Below, piece by piece: positions 24,774-34,646 of a stretch of DNA of 64,000 nt. The notes beneath the pieces are model-generated. The model did no database searches. It was not told where the DNA came from and was given only the letters and a program-made list of their open reading frames with translations. The stretch covers positions 1-64,000 of the forward strand of contig NZ_QAOH01000002.1 of the NCBI RefSeq assembly GCF_003050785.1, read 5' to 3'. Each line of letters begins with the position of its first letter. The first letter of the stretch is position 1. Both the position numbers and the translations under genes were made by a program. This stretch comes from Celeribacter persicus (GTDB taxonomy: Bacteria > Pseudomonadota > Alphaproteobacteria > Rhodobacterales > Rhodobacteraceae).

Positions 24774-25805
24774 ATGTCCTTTGTGAAACTGACCGCCTCC
24801 GCGATCGCGATCGCAGCCGTCTCCGCCACCGCCGCGAGCGCCCGTGATCAGGTGCAGGTCGCCGGCTCTTCCACCGTTCTGCCCTACGCCTCCATCGTGG
24901 CGGAAGCCTTCGGTGAAAACTTCGACTTCCCGACCCCGGTCGTGGAATCCGGCGGCTCCTCCGCTGGTCTCAAGCGCTTCTGCGAAGGCGTGGGCGAAAA
25001 CACCATCGACGTGGCCAACGCCTCCCGCAAAATCAAAGACAAAGAGATCGCCGCCTGCGCCGAAGCCGGCGTGACCGACATCATCGAAGTGCGCATCGGC
25101 TACGATGGCATCGTGTTCGCCTCCCAGTTGAACGGCCCGGCCTTCACCGCGTTCGAGCCCGCTGACATCTTCAATGCTCTGGCCGAGAAAGTCCTGAAAG
25201 ACGGCGAGATCGTTGCCAACCCCTACACCCAGTGGGCCGATTTCAACGCCGACCTGCCGGCCGCCGACATCATGGCCTTCATCCCGGGCACCAAGCACGG
25301 CACCCGTGAAGTCTTCGAGGAAAAAGTGCTTCTGGCCGGTTGTGAAGCCACCGGCGCGATGGAAGCCATGGTCGCTTCGGGCATGTCCGAAGACGACGCC
25401 GAAGGCGCCTGCATGGCTGTCCGTACCGATGGCAAATCCGTGGACATCGACGGCGACTACACCGAGACGCTCGCTTCCATCGACGCCAACCCGAACGGCA
25501 TCGGCGTGTTCGGTCTCGCCTTCTACGAAAACAACACCGACAAGCTGAAAACCGCGACCATGTCCGGTGTTGAGGCGACCACCGAGTCCATCGCCTCCGG
25601 CGACTACCCGGTTTCCCGCCCGCTCTACTTCTACATCAAGAAAGCCCACATCGGCGTGATCCCGGGCCTGAAAGAATACGCTGAGTTCTTCATCTCCGAC
25701 GATATGGCTGGCCCGGACGGCCCGCTTGCCGAGTACGGCCTCGTGTCCGACCCGGAACTGGCTGCCACCCAGGCTGCCGTTGCCGCTGAAGAAACCATGC
25801 AGTAA
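24774..25805 (+). CDS. pstS: Phosphate ABC transporter substrate-binding protein PstS
   Basis: The 343-residue periplasmic protein has a signal peptide (T-A-S-A-I-A-I-A-A-V-S-A-T-A-A-S-A) and the phosphate-binding motif V-A-G-S-S-T-V-L-P, plus G-G-S-S-A-G and T-K-H-G-T-R-E, which supply the other ligands. It delivers phosphate to PstCA. Codons are strongly biased, consistent with high expression on phosphate limitation. It opens the pst operon after a Pho box and is followed by a stem-loop. Confidence 0.96.
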   Translation: MSFVKLTASAIAIAAVSATAASARDQVQVAGSSTVLPYASIVAEAFGENFDFPTPVVESGGSSAGLKRFCEGVGENTIDVANASRKIKDKEIAACAEAGVTDIIEVRIGYDGIVFASQLNGPAFTAFEPADIFNALAEKVLKDGEIVANPYTQWADFNADLPAADIMAFIPGTKHGTREVFEEKVLLAGCEATGAMEAMVASGMSEDDAEGACMAVRTDGKSVDIDGDYTETLASIDANPNGIGVFGLAFYENNTDKLKTATMSGVEATTESIASGDYPVSRPLYFYIKKAHIGVIPGLKEYAEFFISDDMAGPDGPLAEYGLVSDPELAATQAAVAAEETMQ

Positions 25806-25834
25806 GCCACTGACGGCTTGCAAGAATACCGAGG

Positions 25835-25856
25835 CGGCGCGGGGGATCTCGCGCCG
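25835..25856 (+). other. Stem-loop between pstS and pstC
   Basis: CGGCGCG (25835-25841) and CGCGCCG (25850-25856) make a perfect 7-pair stem with an 8-base loop, followed by TTTC. It lies in the 155-base gap after pstS and may attenuate or stabilise the message so that PstS is made in excess. Confidence 0.55.
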
Positions 25857-25960
25857 TTTCCCGCCGGAAAGCCCCGCCGAAACCTCCGACAGGTCGCTTT
25901 CCGAAACCCCTGCACCGGACCGGTCCATTTCTCCCCAAGGTCCCGCATAGGAGCAGCTCA

Positions 25961-27427
25961 ATGCCCGTTTTGTGGCTTTTCATCCTCGTTCTGGCCCTTG
26001 GCCTCATCGGATTTGTTCTCGGGCGCGCACGTGCGCTCAAAGATGCGCAGGGCGACATTCGCCTGCTTCATTCTTTGCCAAGTTATTACGGGTCGAACGT
26101 GCTTCTGGCCACGCTGATCCCCGGTTTTGCGGTTCTCGTGCTCTGGCTGATCGTTCAGCCGATGGTGATCCACGGCCAGGTGGCCGGAATGATCCCGGAG
26201 CGCGGTCTGAGCGATTACGGTTCCCTCAACCTTGCCATGTCCGATGTGCGGCGTGTGGCCGAAGGTCTCGACATTGCGGTGGAGCAGGGCGCCCTGAGCG
26301 CGGAACAGGCGCGCGACATCCGTACCGAGTTCACCGACATTCGCGGCCGCCTCGGAGAGGTCGGTGTCGCCCTCGGCTCCAACGTACAGCCCTACGTGCT
26401 GCAAGCGGCGCAGAAATACCGCGCGATGAACGCGACCGGCCATTGGCTGATGAGCGCCGCCGTGATCGCCGCCGCCATCGCGGGCTTTGCCATCGCCTAT
26501 ATGCGGACCGGCAAGGATATGCGCGCGCGCAATTCCGTCGAGCGCGTGATCCTGATCCTGCTGCTGTCGGCGGCCTCCATCGCGATCCTGACCACGATCG
26601 GCATCGTGTTATCGCTGATCTTCAACACCATCGAATTCTTCAAGCTCTACCCGGCCACGGATTTCTTTTTCGGCACCACATGGTCGCCCTCCTTCGGTGG
26701 CGGGTCCGAGCTTGGCATCCTGCCGTTGTTCTGGGGCACCTTCTATGTGTCGATCATCGCACTGATCGTCGCGGTGCCGATCGGGTTGTTCGCCGCGGTC
26801 TATCTCTCGGAATATGCCGGGCCGAAAGTGCGCGCAATTGCCAAGCCGCTTCTCGAAGTGCTCGCGGGGATCCCGACCATCGTCTACGGTCTCTTCGCGC
26901 TTCTGACCGTCGGGCCGCTCCTGATGTCCATCTTCGGACAGGACGGCGGCCTCGGCTGGATGCAGGGCGGGCGTTCGGTGATGACCGCCGGTCTGGTGAT
27001 GGGGGTGATGCTCATCCCCTTCGTCTCCTCGCTCTCCGACGACATCATCAACGCGGTGCCGCAGGCGATGCGCGACGGCTCTCTGGGCCTCGGGGCGACG
27101 AAATCCGAGACCGTGAAACAGGTGGTTCTGCCCGCAGCCCTTCCGGGCATCGTCGGGGCTATCCTTCTGGCCGCCTCGCGCGCCATCGGCGAGACCATGA
27201 TCGTGGTCTTGGGGGCCGGTGCCGCCGCCAAGCTCGATCTCAACCCGTTCGAGGCGATGACCACCGTGACGACGCGGATCGTCTCCCAGCTCACCGGCGA
27301 TGCGGATTTCTCCTCGCCCGAAGCGCTGGTCGCCTTTGCCCTTGGGATGACGCTTTTCGTCATCACCCTCGCGCTCAACATCTTCGCGCTCTATATCGTG
27401 CGCAAATACCGGGAGCAGTATGACTGA
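25961..27427 (+). CDS. pstC: Phosphate ABC transporter permease PstC
   Basis: The 488-residue permease has a long N-terminal region with two membrane segments (around residues 5-20 and 42-65) and a periplasmic stretch, then a standard PstC core with the G-I-P-T-I-V-Y-G-L-F-A-L loop and A-I-G-E-T-M-I-V. The extension is normal in alphaproteobacteria. With PstA it forms the phosphate channel. Its TGA overlaps the pstA ATG by one base. Confidence 0.94.
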   Translation: MPVLWLFILVLALGLIGFVLGRARALKDAQGDIRLLHSLPSYYGSNVLLATLIPGFAVLVLWLIVQPMVIHGQVAGMIPERGLSDYGSLNLAMSDVRRVAEGLDIAVEQGALSAEQARDIRTEFTDIRGRLGEVGVALGSNVQPYVLQAAQKYRAMNATGHWLMSAAVIAAAIAGFAIAYMRTGKDMRARNSVERVILILLLSAASIAILTTIGIVLSLIFNTIEFFKLYPATDFFFGTTWSPSFGGGSELGILPLFWGTFYVSIIALIVAVPIGLFAAVYLSEYAGPKVRAIAKPLLEVLAGIPTIVYGLFALLTVGPLLMSIFGQDGGLGWMQGGRSVMTAGLVMGVMLIPFVSSLSDDIINAVPQAMRDGSLGLGATKSETVKQVVLPAALPGIVGAILLAASRAIGETMIVVLGAGAAAKLDLNPFEAMTTVTTRIVSQLTGDADFSSPEALVAFALGMTLFVITLALNIFALYIVRKYREQYD

Positions 27428-28785
27428 TGTCCGACTTTACCGCTGATAACGGCCCCACCAACGGGACGGCCAAAACCTCGCTCTTCACGCAAACCGCGCG
27501 GACCAAACGCCGGAACGCAGCTGAGACCCGGTTCAAGGTCTATGGCATCGGCGCCATCGCGCTCGGGCTGTTCTTCCTCGTGGCCCTTCTGTTCTCGATC
27601 GTCGCGAACGGAATTCCGGCCTTCAAGCAGACCTTCGTCACCATCCCGGTGGAACTGACCGAGGCCAAGCTCGACAAGAACGGCAACCGCGACCCGGCCG
27701 ATCTCGCCAAGGTCACGACCTTCGGCTACAAGCCGCTGGTGACCAGTGCGCTGATTGTGGCGCTGAAAGAGCAGGGGATCGAGATCCCCTTCGCCAAGGA
27801 AAAGGATGTCGAGGACATCCTGTCCTCCTCGGTCGCCGCGCAGGTGCGGGATACGGTTCTGGCCAATCCCGATCTGATCGGACAGACGGTCGACTTCCGG
27901 TTGCTGGCCTCCTCCCGTGTCGACGGTTATTTCAAGGGCCGCGTGACCCGGGAAAGCCTCGTACGCGACAAGAACCTCGATGCCGAGCACCTCGATGTCG
28001 CCGACGCGATGGTTGACGCCGGTCTGATGAAGACCTCGTTCAACCCGGCCTTCATCTTTGGCTCCGACGCCTCCGAGAGCCGCCCGGAACAGGCCGGGAT
28101 CGGGGTGTCCATGATCGGCTCCTTCTTCATGATGATCGTGGTGCTGTTCCTCGCGCTTCCGATCGGCGTGGCCGCCTCAATCTATCTTGAGGAATTCGCG
28201 CCACAGAACAAATGGACCGACCTGATCGAGGTGAACATTTCGAACCTTGCCGCCGTACCGTCGATTGTCTTCGGTATCCTGGGCCTCGCGGTGTTCATCC
28301 AGTTCGCCCACCTGCCGCAATCCGCGCCGCTCGTCGGTGGTCTGGTGCTGACGCTGATGACGCTGCCGACCATCATCATCTCGACGCGGGCGTCTCTGAA
28401 GGCCGTGCCGCCTTCGATCCGGGACGCGGCTCTGGGGGTGGGGGCGTCCAAGATGCAGTCGGTGTTCCACCACGTCCTGCCGCTCGCGATGCCGGGCATC
28501 CTGACCGGGACCATCATCGGTCTGGCACAGGCTTTGGGTGAGACCGCGCCGCTTTTGCTGATCGGGATGGTGGGTTTCATCGCGTCCAACATGCCCGACG
28601 GGATCACGGCAGGTTTCCTGTCGCCGAACTCCGCCATGCCGGCCCAGATTTACGAATGGGCCAAACGTGCCGACCCGGCCTATTATGAACGGGCCTGGGG
28701 CGGGATCATCATCCTGCTTGTATTCCTGATGACGATGAACATCATCGCCGTCATCCTGCGCCGCCGCTTCGAGCGCCGCTGGTAA
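27427..28785 (+). CDS. pstA: Phosphate ABC transporter permease PstA
   Basis: The 452-residue permease has a charged N terminus, one membrane segment near residue 45, a periplasmic domain of about 150 residues and then the conserved PstA core (A-A-V-P-S-I-V-F-G-I-L-G-L and A-L-G-E-T-A-P-L). It is larger than E. coli PstA because of the periplasmic domain, as is common in this group. It is translationally coupled to pstC. Confidence 0.94.
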   Translation: MSDFTADNGPTNGTAKTSLFTQTARTKRRNAAETRFKVYGIGAIALGLFFLVALLFSIVANGIPAFKQTFVTIPVELTEAKLDKNGNRDPADLAKVTTFGYKPLVTSALIVALKEQGIEIPFAKEKDVEDILSSSVAAQVRDTVLANPDLIGQTVDFRLLASSRVDGYFKGRVTRESLVRDKNLDAEHLDVADAMVDAGLMKTSFNPAFIFGSDASESRPEQAGIGVSMIGSFFMMIVVLFLALPIGVAASIYLEEFAPQNKWTDLIEVNISNLAAVPSIVFGILGLAVFIQFAHLPQSAPLVGGLVLTLMTLPTIIISTRASLKAVPPSIRDAALGVGASKMQSVFHHVLPLAMPGILTGTIIGLAQALGETAPLLLIGMVGFIASNMPDGITAGFLSPNSAMPAQIYEWAKRADPAYYERAWGGIIILLVFLMTMNIIAVILRRRFERRW

Positions 28786-28806
28786 AGAGATCAAAGGTTT
28801 AGACCC

Positions 28807-29604
28807 ATGAACGATATGCGAATTGTGAGAAAAGACGTGGATATGAACGACACCAAAATCTCGGCCAAAGGCGTACAGGTTTACTACGGCGATACCCACG
28901 CGATTAAGGACGTGGATGTGGAGATCAAGGACAAGACCGTGACCGCCTTCATCGGCCCGTCCGGATGCGGCAAGTCCACCTTTCTGCGCTGCCTGAACCG
29001 GATGAACGACACGATCGACATCTGCCGTGTCGAGGGAAAGATCGAACTTGATGGCGAGGACATCTACGACAAGCGCGTTGATCCGGTGCAGTTGCGTGCC
29101 AAGGTCGGTATGGTGTTCCAGAAACCGAACCCTTTCCCGAAGTCGATTTATGACAACATCGCTTATGGGCCGCGCATTCACGGTCTGGCGAAAAACAAGG
29201 CCGATCTCGATGAAATCGTCGAGAAATCCTTGCGCCGCGGTGCGATTTGGGACGAGGTGAAAGACCGCCTGCATGCGCCGGGTACAGGGCTTTCGGGCGG
29301 TCAGCAACAGCGTCTGTGCATTGCGCGCGCTGTGGCGACCGAACCGGAAGTGCTCCTGATGGACGAGCCGTGCTCCGCGCTCGACCCGATCGCGACACTT
29401 CAGGTCGAAGAACTGATCGACGAGCTGCGCGAAAACTTCTCCGTTGTCATCGTGACCCACTCGATGCAACAGGCCGCCCGCGTGAGCCAGAAAACCGCTT
29501 TTTTCCACCTCGGTAACCTCGTGGAATATGGCGACACCGAACAGATTTTCACCAACCCGAAAGATGAGCGCACCGAGAGCTACATCACCGGCCGGATCGG
29601 CTAA
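28807..29604 (+). CDS. pstB: Phosphate ABC transporter ATPase PstB
   Basis: The 265-residue ATPase has Walker [10 protein letters not shown], a PstB-type [10 protein letters not shown] stretch, signature L-S-G-G-Q-Q-Q-R and Walker [13 protein letters not shown]. It energises PstCA. The start at 28807 has AAAGG upstream; an internal ATG at 28843 would also precede the domain. It is followed 14 bases later by phoU. Confidence 0.96.
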   Translation: MNDMRIVRKDVDMNDTKISAKGVQVYYGDTHAIKDVDVEIKDKTVTAFIGPSGCGKSTFLRCLNRMNDTIDICRVEGKIELDGEDIYDKRVDPVQLRAKVGMVFQKPNPFPKSIYDNIAYGPRIHGLAKNKADLDEIVEKSLRRGAIWDEVKDRLHAPGTGLSGGQQQRLCIARAVATEPEVLLMDEPCSALDPIATLQVEELIDELRENFSVVIVTHSMQQAARVSQKTAFFHLGNLVEYGDTEQIFTNPKDERTESYITGRIG

Positions 29605-29618
29605 GGGAGAGAGACGTC

Positions 29619-30341
29619 ATGCATAACGACAGCAAACATATCGCCTCGGCGTTCGACCGCGACCTCGAAGCCATTCAGGCGATGATCATGAAGATGGGCG
29701 GGCTCGTCGAAGCCGCCATCAAGGACGCCGCTCAGGCGCTCGAAGAGCGCGACGTGGAACTGGCCGAAAAGGTGCGCGAGGCGGACAAGGCCATCGACCA
29801 GCTCGAAGAGGATGTCAACGAGGAGGCCGCACGCCTCATTGCGCTACGTTCTCCGACCGCTTCCGATCTGCGCACGGTTTTGACCGTGATGAAGATCTCG
29901 ACCAACCTCGAACGCTGCGGCGATTACGCCAAGAATCTCGCGAAACGCACCGGCGTGCTCGTGAACATGCGCCCCATCGAAGGCGCCGCCCCCTCGATCC
30001 GTCGCATGGCGCGCGAGGTGGAGGAGATGCTGAAACTGGCGCTCGACGCCTATATCCAGCGCGATGTTTCCATGGCCAACGAGGTGCGTCACCGCGATCT
30101 CGACGTCGACCAGATGTATAATGCCCTGTTCCGCGAATTTCTCACCTACATGATGGAAGACCCGCGCAACATCACCGCCTGTATGCACCTGCATTTCATC
30201 GCCAAGAACATCGAGCGCATGGGGGATCATGCCACTTCGATTGCCGAGCAGGTGATCTATCTCACCACCGGAGAATTGCCGGAAGACGCCCGTCCGAAAG
30301 GTGATCTCACCTCGCAGGCCGCGGGTGCGGAGGATCTCTGA
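29619..30341 (+). CDS. phoU: Phosphate-specific transport system regulator PhoU
   Basis: The 240-residue all-helical protein has the tandem PhoU repeats with the metal-binding signatures E-R-C-G-D-Y-A-K-N and I-E-R-M-G-D-H-A-T-S. It links the transporter to PhoR and represses the Pho response in phosphate excess. It is an operon member between pstB and phoB; its stop overlaps the phoB start (TGATG). Confidence 0.96.
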   Translation: MHNDSKHIASAFDRDLEAIQAMIMKMGGLVEAAIKDAAQALEERDVELAEKVREADKAIDQLEEDVNEEAARLIALRSPTASDLRTVLTVMKISTNLERCGDYAKNLAKRTGVLVNMRPIEGAAPSIRRMAREVEEMLKLALDAYIQRDVSMANEVRHRDLDVDQMYNALFREFLTYMMEDPRNITACMHLHFIAKNIERMGDHATSIAEQVIYLTTGELPEDARPKGDLTSQAAGAEDL

Positions 30342-31030
30342 TGTCCGCAGACCAGCCCCGTGTTCTTGTCGTCGAGGATGAACCCGCCCAGCGGGAGGTG
30401 CTCGCCTACAACCTCGAGGCCGAAGGCTTCGCCGTCTCCAAGGCGGAGAACGGCGACGACGCGCTTCTCTATGTGGACGAGGACAATCCCGACATCATTG
30501 TGCTCGACTGGATGCTTCCGGGGGTCTCTGGGATCGAGATATGTCGTCGCCTGAAGACCCGCCCCGACACCCGTGAGATTCCGATCATCATGCTTTCGGC
30601 CCGCTCCGAGGAGGTGGATCGGGTGCGCGGGCTTGAGACCGGCGCCGACGATTATGTGGTAAAGCCCTATTCGGTGATCGAACTGATGGCCCGCGTGCGC
30701 ACCCAATTGCGCCGCGTCCGTCCGGCGGCCACCGGGCAGGTTCTGGAATACGAGGATATCCGCCTCGATTCCGAGACCCACCGCGTCACCCGTGGCGCCG
30801 ATCAACTCAAACTCGGCCCGACCGAGTTCCGGCTTTTGTCCACCTTCATGGAAAAACCGGGCCGTGTCTGGTCGCGTGAACAGCTTCTGGATCGGGTCTG
30901 GGGCCGGGACATCTATGTCGACACCCGCACCGTGGACGTCCATATCGGTCGCCTGCGCAAGGCGCTGTGTCAGCATGGGGGAGAGGACCCGGTGCGCACG
31001 GTTCGTGGCGCGGGCTACGCGCTCGGCTGA
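30341..31030 (+). CDS. phoB: Phosphate regulon response regulator PhoB
   Basis: The 229-residue regulator has a receiver domain with acidic pocket E-D-E-P and phospho-acceptor D56 in V-L-D-W-M-L-P-G, the switch residues M-L-S-A-R and K-P-Y, and a winged-helix OmpR-type domain from about residue 130 (G-P-T-E-F-R-L-L). It should bind the Pho boxes upstream of phoR and pstS. It is the last gene of the operon, ahead of a terminator. Confidence 0.96.
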   Translation: MSADQPRVLVVEDEPAQREVLAYNLEAEGFAVSKAENGDDALLYVDEDNPDIIVLDWMLPGVSGIEICRRLKTRPDTREIPIIMLSARSEEVDRVRGLETGADDYVVKPYSVIELMARVRTQLRRVRPAATGQVLEYEDIRLDSETHRVTRGADQLKLGPTEFRLLSTFMEKPGRVWSREQLLDRVWGRDIYVDTRTVDVHIGRLRKALCQHGGEDPVRTVRGAGYALG

Positions 31031-31070
31031 GCTCCCAATCGGATATAGCGTGTAAAAAATGATCAAATCC

Positions 31071-31100
31071 GCACTGGCCTTTCGCAGGCCGGTGCTTTTT
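31071..31100 (+). terminator. Terminator of the pst-pho operon
   Basis: GCACTGGCC (31071-31079) pairs with GGCCGGTGC (31087-31095) through one U-G pair, and TTTTT follows. Confidence 0.9.
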
Positions 31101-31198
31101 CGCACTGAAAACGCGATCAAAAATGCGGATCGCTTGCCGAGGCCCGTCCATCTGTGTTCAGATGATTTGAGCAAATTTCGATACGATCAGGGCCGGGC

Positions 31199-31864
31199 AT
31201 GACAGATCTCTATTTCAAGGAACCCGCACATTTGCGGACCTATCGCGGCATTCGCGAGTTGATTCTGTCCGGCGATCTTGTACCCGGCGAACCTGTCACG
31301 ATTCAGGGGCTGACCGACCGTCTCGGGGCGGGGATGACACCCGTGCGCGAGGCAATCCGGCGGCTTACCTCGGAAGGCGCGCTGATTTTTCATGGCAACC
31401 GCCGTGTTACCGTGCCCGAACTGACGCTCTCCGAGGTGGACGATCTGATTTTCGCCCGTTTGGCGCTGGAACCCGAGCTTGCGCGACGGGGCGCGGAGCG
31501 GATGACAGAACAGGGCATCGAAGATCTTATTGCCGTGGATGGCGAGATTGACATGGCGATGAGTCAGGGCGACATGCGCGGTTACATGATTTCCAACCAT
31601 CGCTTTCACATGCAGCTCTACGCGCCGGGATGGAGTGAGGTGATCAGCCCGATCATCGACACGCTCTGGCTGCGCTGTGGTCCGGCGCTTCGGGTGATGT
31701 GTACGCGGTTCGGCAATCAGAACCTGCCGGACATGCATCAGGTGGCAATTGAGGCTCTGAGACGCCATGACCCGCAAGGTGTCGCGGAGGCGGTGCGGCG
31801 CGATATTCTTCAGGGGATGGAGAACATACGCGCCATTGTTGCGGAGACTTCCGAATTCACGTGA
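31199..31864 (+). CDS. GntR-family transcriptional regulator (FCD type)
   Basis: The 221-residue protein has an N-terminal winged helix (I-R-E-L-I-L-S-G-D-L-V-P-G-E-P-V-T-I, then M-T-P-V-R-E-A-I-R-R-L) and a helical FCD effector domain with the metal-site pattern H-R-F-H-M in its middle. It converges on the amine-catabolic genes to its right and is a likely local regulator; the ligand is unknown. The ALDH gene ends 10 bases beyond its stop. Confidence 0.88.
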   Translation: MTDLYFKEPAHLRTYRGIRELILSGDLVPGEPVTIQGLTDRLGAGMTPVREAIRRLTSEGALIFHGNRRVTVPELTLSEVDDLIFARLALEPELARRGAERMTEQGIEDLIAVDGEIDMAMSQGDMRGYMISNHRFHMQLYAPGWSEVISPIIDTLWLRCGPALRVMCTRFGNQNLPDMHQVAIEALRRHDPQGVAEAVRRDILQGMENIRAIVAETSEFT

Positions 31865-31873
31865 TGCGTGATA

Positions 31874-33313
31874 TTAGGTGGATATTACCTTGATTTCGCA
31901 GAAATCTTCGATGCCGTAGATGCCGCCTTCGCGACCGTTCCCCGAAAGCTTGTAACCGCCGAAGGGCGAGCCGTAGGAAATATCCGAGCCGTTGAGATGC
32001 ACCATGCCGGCGCGAATGTCGTGTGCCATGGCAAGGCCACGCGCCTGGCTTTCCTCCGAGGCGCCGGTCTGGATATAGGCGGCCAGACCGTAAGGCGTAT
32101 CGTTGGCGATCCGAACCGCGTCCTCGTCATCCTCGTAGGCGATCATCACAAGAACCGGACCGAACACCTCTTCCTGCGCGATCCGCATGTCGTTGGTCAC
32201 ATCACCGAACACCGTCGGGCGGCAGAAATAGCCGCGGTTGAAGCCCTCGGGGCGTCCGAGCCCCCCCGCGACCAGCCGCGCGCCGTCTTCGATGCCGGCC
32301 TGAATGAGGCTCTGCACCCGGTCGTATTGCATTTGCGACACCAGCGGCCCGATGTGATTGCCGGGCTGAGACGGTAGGCCGATTTGCGTCGCTTCCGCCA
32401 CTTCTTTGGCAATGTCCATGGCTGTCTCGTAATGGCTCTGCGGGATCAGCATCCGCGTCGGCGCGTTGCAGGACTGGCCGGTGTTCTGGAAACAATGGCG
32501 CACGCCGCGCTTTACCGCCTCTTCGAAATCGCAATCGTCCAGCAGGATGTTCGGGCTTTTGCCGCCCAGTTCCAGCGTTACGCGTTTCACGGTCGAGGCG
32601 GCGGCTTTGGAAATCTCCACGCCCGCGCGGGTCGAGCCGGTGAAGGACACCATGGCAATATCGGGATGCGAAGAGATCGCGGCGCCGACCGTCGGCCCGT
32701 CACCGTTCACAAGGTTGAACACCCCTTTCGGCACACCGGCTTCTTCGAGAATTTCGGCATAGAGAAACGCGCTCATCGGGGTAAGTTCCGAGGGTTTCAA
32801 AATCATGGTGCAACCGGCGGCCAGCGCGGGGATGACTTTCAACGCGATCTGGTTGATCGGCCAGTTCCACGGCGTGATGAAGCCGCAGATGCCGATCGGT
32901 TCATGCACGATCAGATCGCCGGACCCGTTGCGATGTTCGAACTCGAACGCTTCCAGAGCTTTCACAACACCGTCCAGATGACCGATGCCAACGGCGGCCT
33001 GCGCCCGGTCGGAGAGCGAGATGGGCGCGCCCATTTCTTCGGTGATCGCGGCGGACATTTCGTCATAGCGGCTTTGATAGACCTCACGGATGGAGGCCAA
33101 AAGGTCAAGGCGCTCGGCTTTGGTCGTTTTAGAGAAGGACGGGAAGGCGGCTTTCGCAGCCGCCACGGCGGCATCCACATCGGCGGCCGTGCCCATGGCA
33201 ACCTCGGCGAAAACCTCTTCGGTCGCCGGGTTGATCACATCCATCATCAAGCCGCCCAGAGGTTTGACCCAAGCCCCGTTGATATAGAACCGGTCGGTTT
33301 TCAACTCTGTCAT
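31874..33313 (-). CDS. NAD(P)-dependent aldehyde dehydrogenase
   Basis: The 479-residue enzyme has the ALDH Rossmann motif G-F-T-G-S-T-type segment (V-S-F-T-G-S-T), general-base Glu in L-E-L-G-G-K-S-P-N and the nucleophilic Cys in F-Q-N-T-G-Q-S-C-N. It oxidises an aldehyde to its acid. In context with the class III aminotransferase and FAD oxidase it probably acts on an amino-aldehyde from putrescine or a related diamine. It is the last gene of a minus-strand operon. Confidence 0.9.
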   Translation of the reverse strand: MTELKTDRFYINGAWVKPLGGLMMDVINPATEEVFAEVAMGTAADVDAAVAAAKAAFPSFSKTTKAERLDLLASIREVYQSRYDEMSAAITEEMGAPISLSDRAQAAVGIGHLDGVVKALEAFEFEHRNGSGDLIVHEPIGICGFITPWNWPINQIALKVIPALAAGCTMILKPSELTPMSAFLYAEILEEAGVPKGVFNLVNGDGPTVGAAISSHPDIAMVSFTGSTRAGVEISKAAASTVKRVTLELGGKSPNILLDDCDFEEAVKRGVRHCFQNTGQSCNAPTRMLIPQSHYETAMDIAKEVAEATQIGLPSQPGNHIGPLVSQMQYDRVQSLIQAGIEDGARLVAGGLGRPEGFNRGYFCRPTVFGDVTNDMRIAQEEVFGPVLVMIAYEDDEDAVRIANDTPYGLAAYIQTGASEESQARGLAMAHDIRAGMVHLNGSDISYGSPFGGYKLSGNGREGGIYGIEDFCEIKVIST

Positions 33314-33337
33314 TTTCGCCTCTTATCCTGTTGTATT

Positions 33338-34639
33338 TTATATTTTGTCGCGCAAAGCATACCACGTCATCGCCAGAGCCAGAAGCGGCGTCCGAAGGCT
33401 CGGCCCGCCGGGAAAACGCGGGCTCGGCAGCGATTGCATCAGATCGAACCGCGCCGCCTGACCCTCGACCGCCTCCGCAGCGATCTGGCCCGCGAGCGTT
33501 GCAAGCGCGACGCCCTGACCGGAGAACCCGGCGATGGACATGGAGGACGGCCCGAGACGCGCGAAATGCGGCAGGCGGGACATGGTAATGCCCAAAGTGC
33601 CGCCCCAGGCGTAGTCGAGTTTCGTGTTTTTCAGTTCCGGGAAGACGCCAAGCATCGGGGCGCGCACCTTGGCGCGAATGTCGGCGGAGAATTTATAGCC
33701 ATAACTTTCACCGCCGCCGAAAATCATCCGATTGTCGGGGGACATGCGGTAGTAATTGATCACGAACCGGCTGTCAGCGACGGCGTGCCGGTTCGGGATC
33801 AGCTTTGCGGCAAGATCGGCGGGCAGGGGTTCGGTGACCGCGATGAAATTGTTGATCGGCATGACGTGATGCGCGACGTCATGATCGAGATTGTTGTGAT
33901 AGCCGTTGAGCGCGAGGATCAGGTGATCGGCCTCAACTACAGCCTTGTCCGTATGGATGCGCGGCTTGCCTTTGGTCTCAATGCGCGTGACCCGTGACAG
34001 CTCATGAATGCGCGCGCCTGCCGCCTCGGCCAGACGGGCGATGGCGAAGGCATAGCGCAGCGGGTGGAGATGGCCGGAGCCCATATCCAAAGTGCCGGAA
34101 TGGTAATCCTCTGAGCCGACCTCATGCCGCACCTCGTCGCGGTCGAGGTAACGGATTTTGTCATAGCCGTAGACCTTCTGCATGTGCTCGACATGCTGTT
34201 GCGAATGGTGCGAGAACCGCGCCCGGTGATTGGCGTGGATGACACCATCGCGCCAGTCGCAGTCATCGCCGCTTTCCCGGAGGATCGTCTTGACCCGGTC
34301 GACCGCCTCGGCGCCCAGATCCCAGAGCATCCGCGCGTCATCCATGCTGACGTGGGTTTCAAGCTCGTCCTGTTCGAGCCTCTGCCCCATGGAAACCTGA
34401 CCACCATTGCGTCCGGAGGCCCCCGAGCCGACGCGGGAGGCTTCCAGAAGCACCACGTCCAGCCCGCGGCTTGCCATATGGAGCGCTGCCGACAGCCCCG
34501 CATAGCCGCCGCCGACGACGCAGACATCGGCTTTCACCCTGCCTTCCGCAGCCGGGTAGGGGCCGGGGGCGTCAGCCGTTGCGGCATACCATGACTGCGG
34601 ATGTTCTCCGGGCCGGTCGTTGATGGTCAGAATGTCCAT
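33338..34639 (-). CDS. FAD-dependent amine/amino acid oxidoreductase (DAO family)
   Basis: The 433-residue flavoprotein has a dinucleotide-binding motif V-C-V-V-G-G-G-Y-A-G-L-S-A-A around residue 35 with E-A-S after the second strand, and a C-terminal D-Y-A-W-G-G-T region followed by G-F-S-G-Q-G-V, typical of DAO/PuuB-like oxidases. It resembles gamma-glutamylputrescine oxidases, but no glutamylputrescine synthetase is present, so the substrate remains open. It lies between aminotransferase and ALDH, with spacings of 7 and 24 bases. Confidence 0.85.
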   Translation of the reverse strand: MDILTINDRPGEHPQSWYAATADAPGPYPAAEGRVKADVCVVGGGYAGLSAALHMASRGLDVVLLEASRVGSGASGRNGGQVSMGQRLEQDELETHVSMDDARMLWDLGAEAVDRVKTILRESGDDCDWRDGVIHANHRARFSHHSQQHVEHMQKVYGYDKIRYLDRDEVRHEVGSEDYHSGTLDMGSGHLHPLRYAFAIARLAEAAGARIHELSRVTRIETKGKPRIHTDKAVVEADHLILALNGYHNNLDHDVAHHVMPINNFIAVTEPLPADLAAKLIPNRHAVADSRFVINYYRMSPDNRMIFGGGESYGYKFSADIRAKVRAPMLGVFPELKNTKLDYAWGGTLGITMSRLPHFARLGPSSMSIAGFSGQGVALATLAGQIAAEAVEGQAARFDLMQSLPSPRFPGGPSLRTPLLALAMTWYALRDKI

Positions 34640-34646
34640 AAGGAAA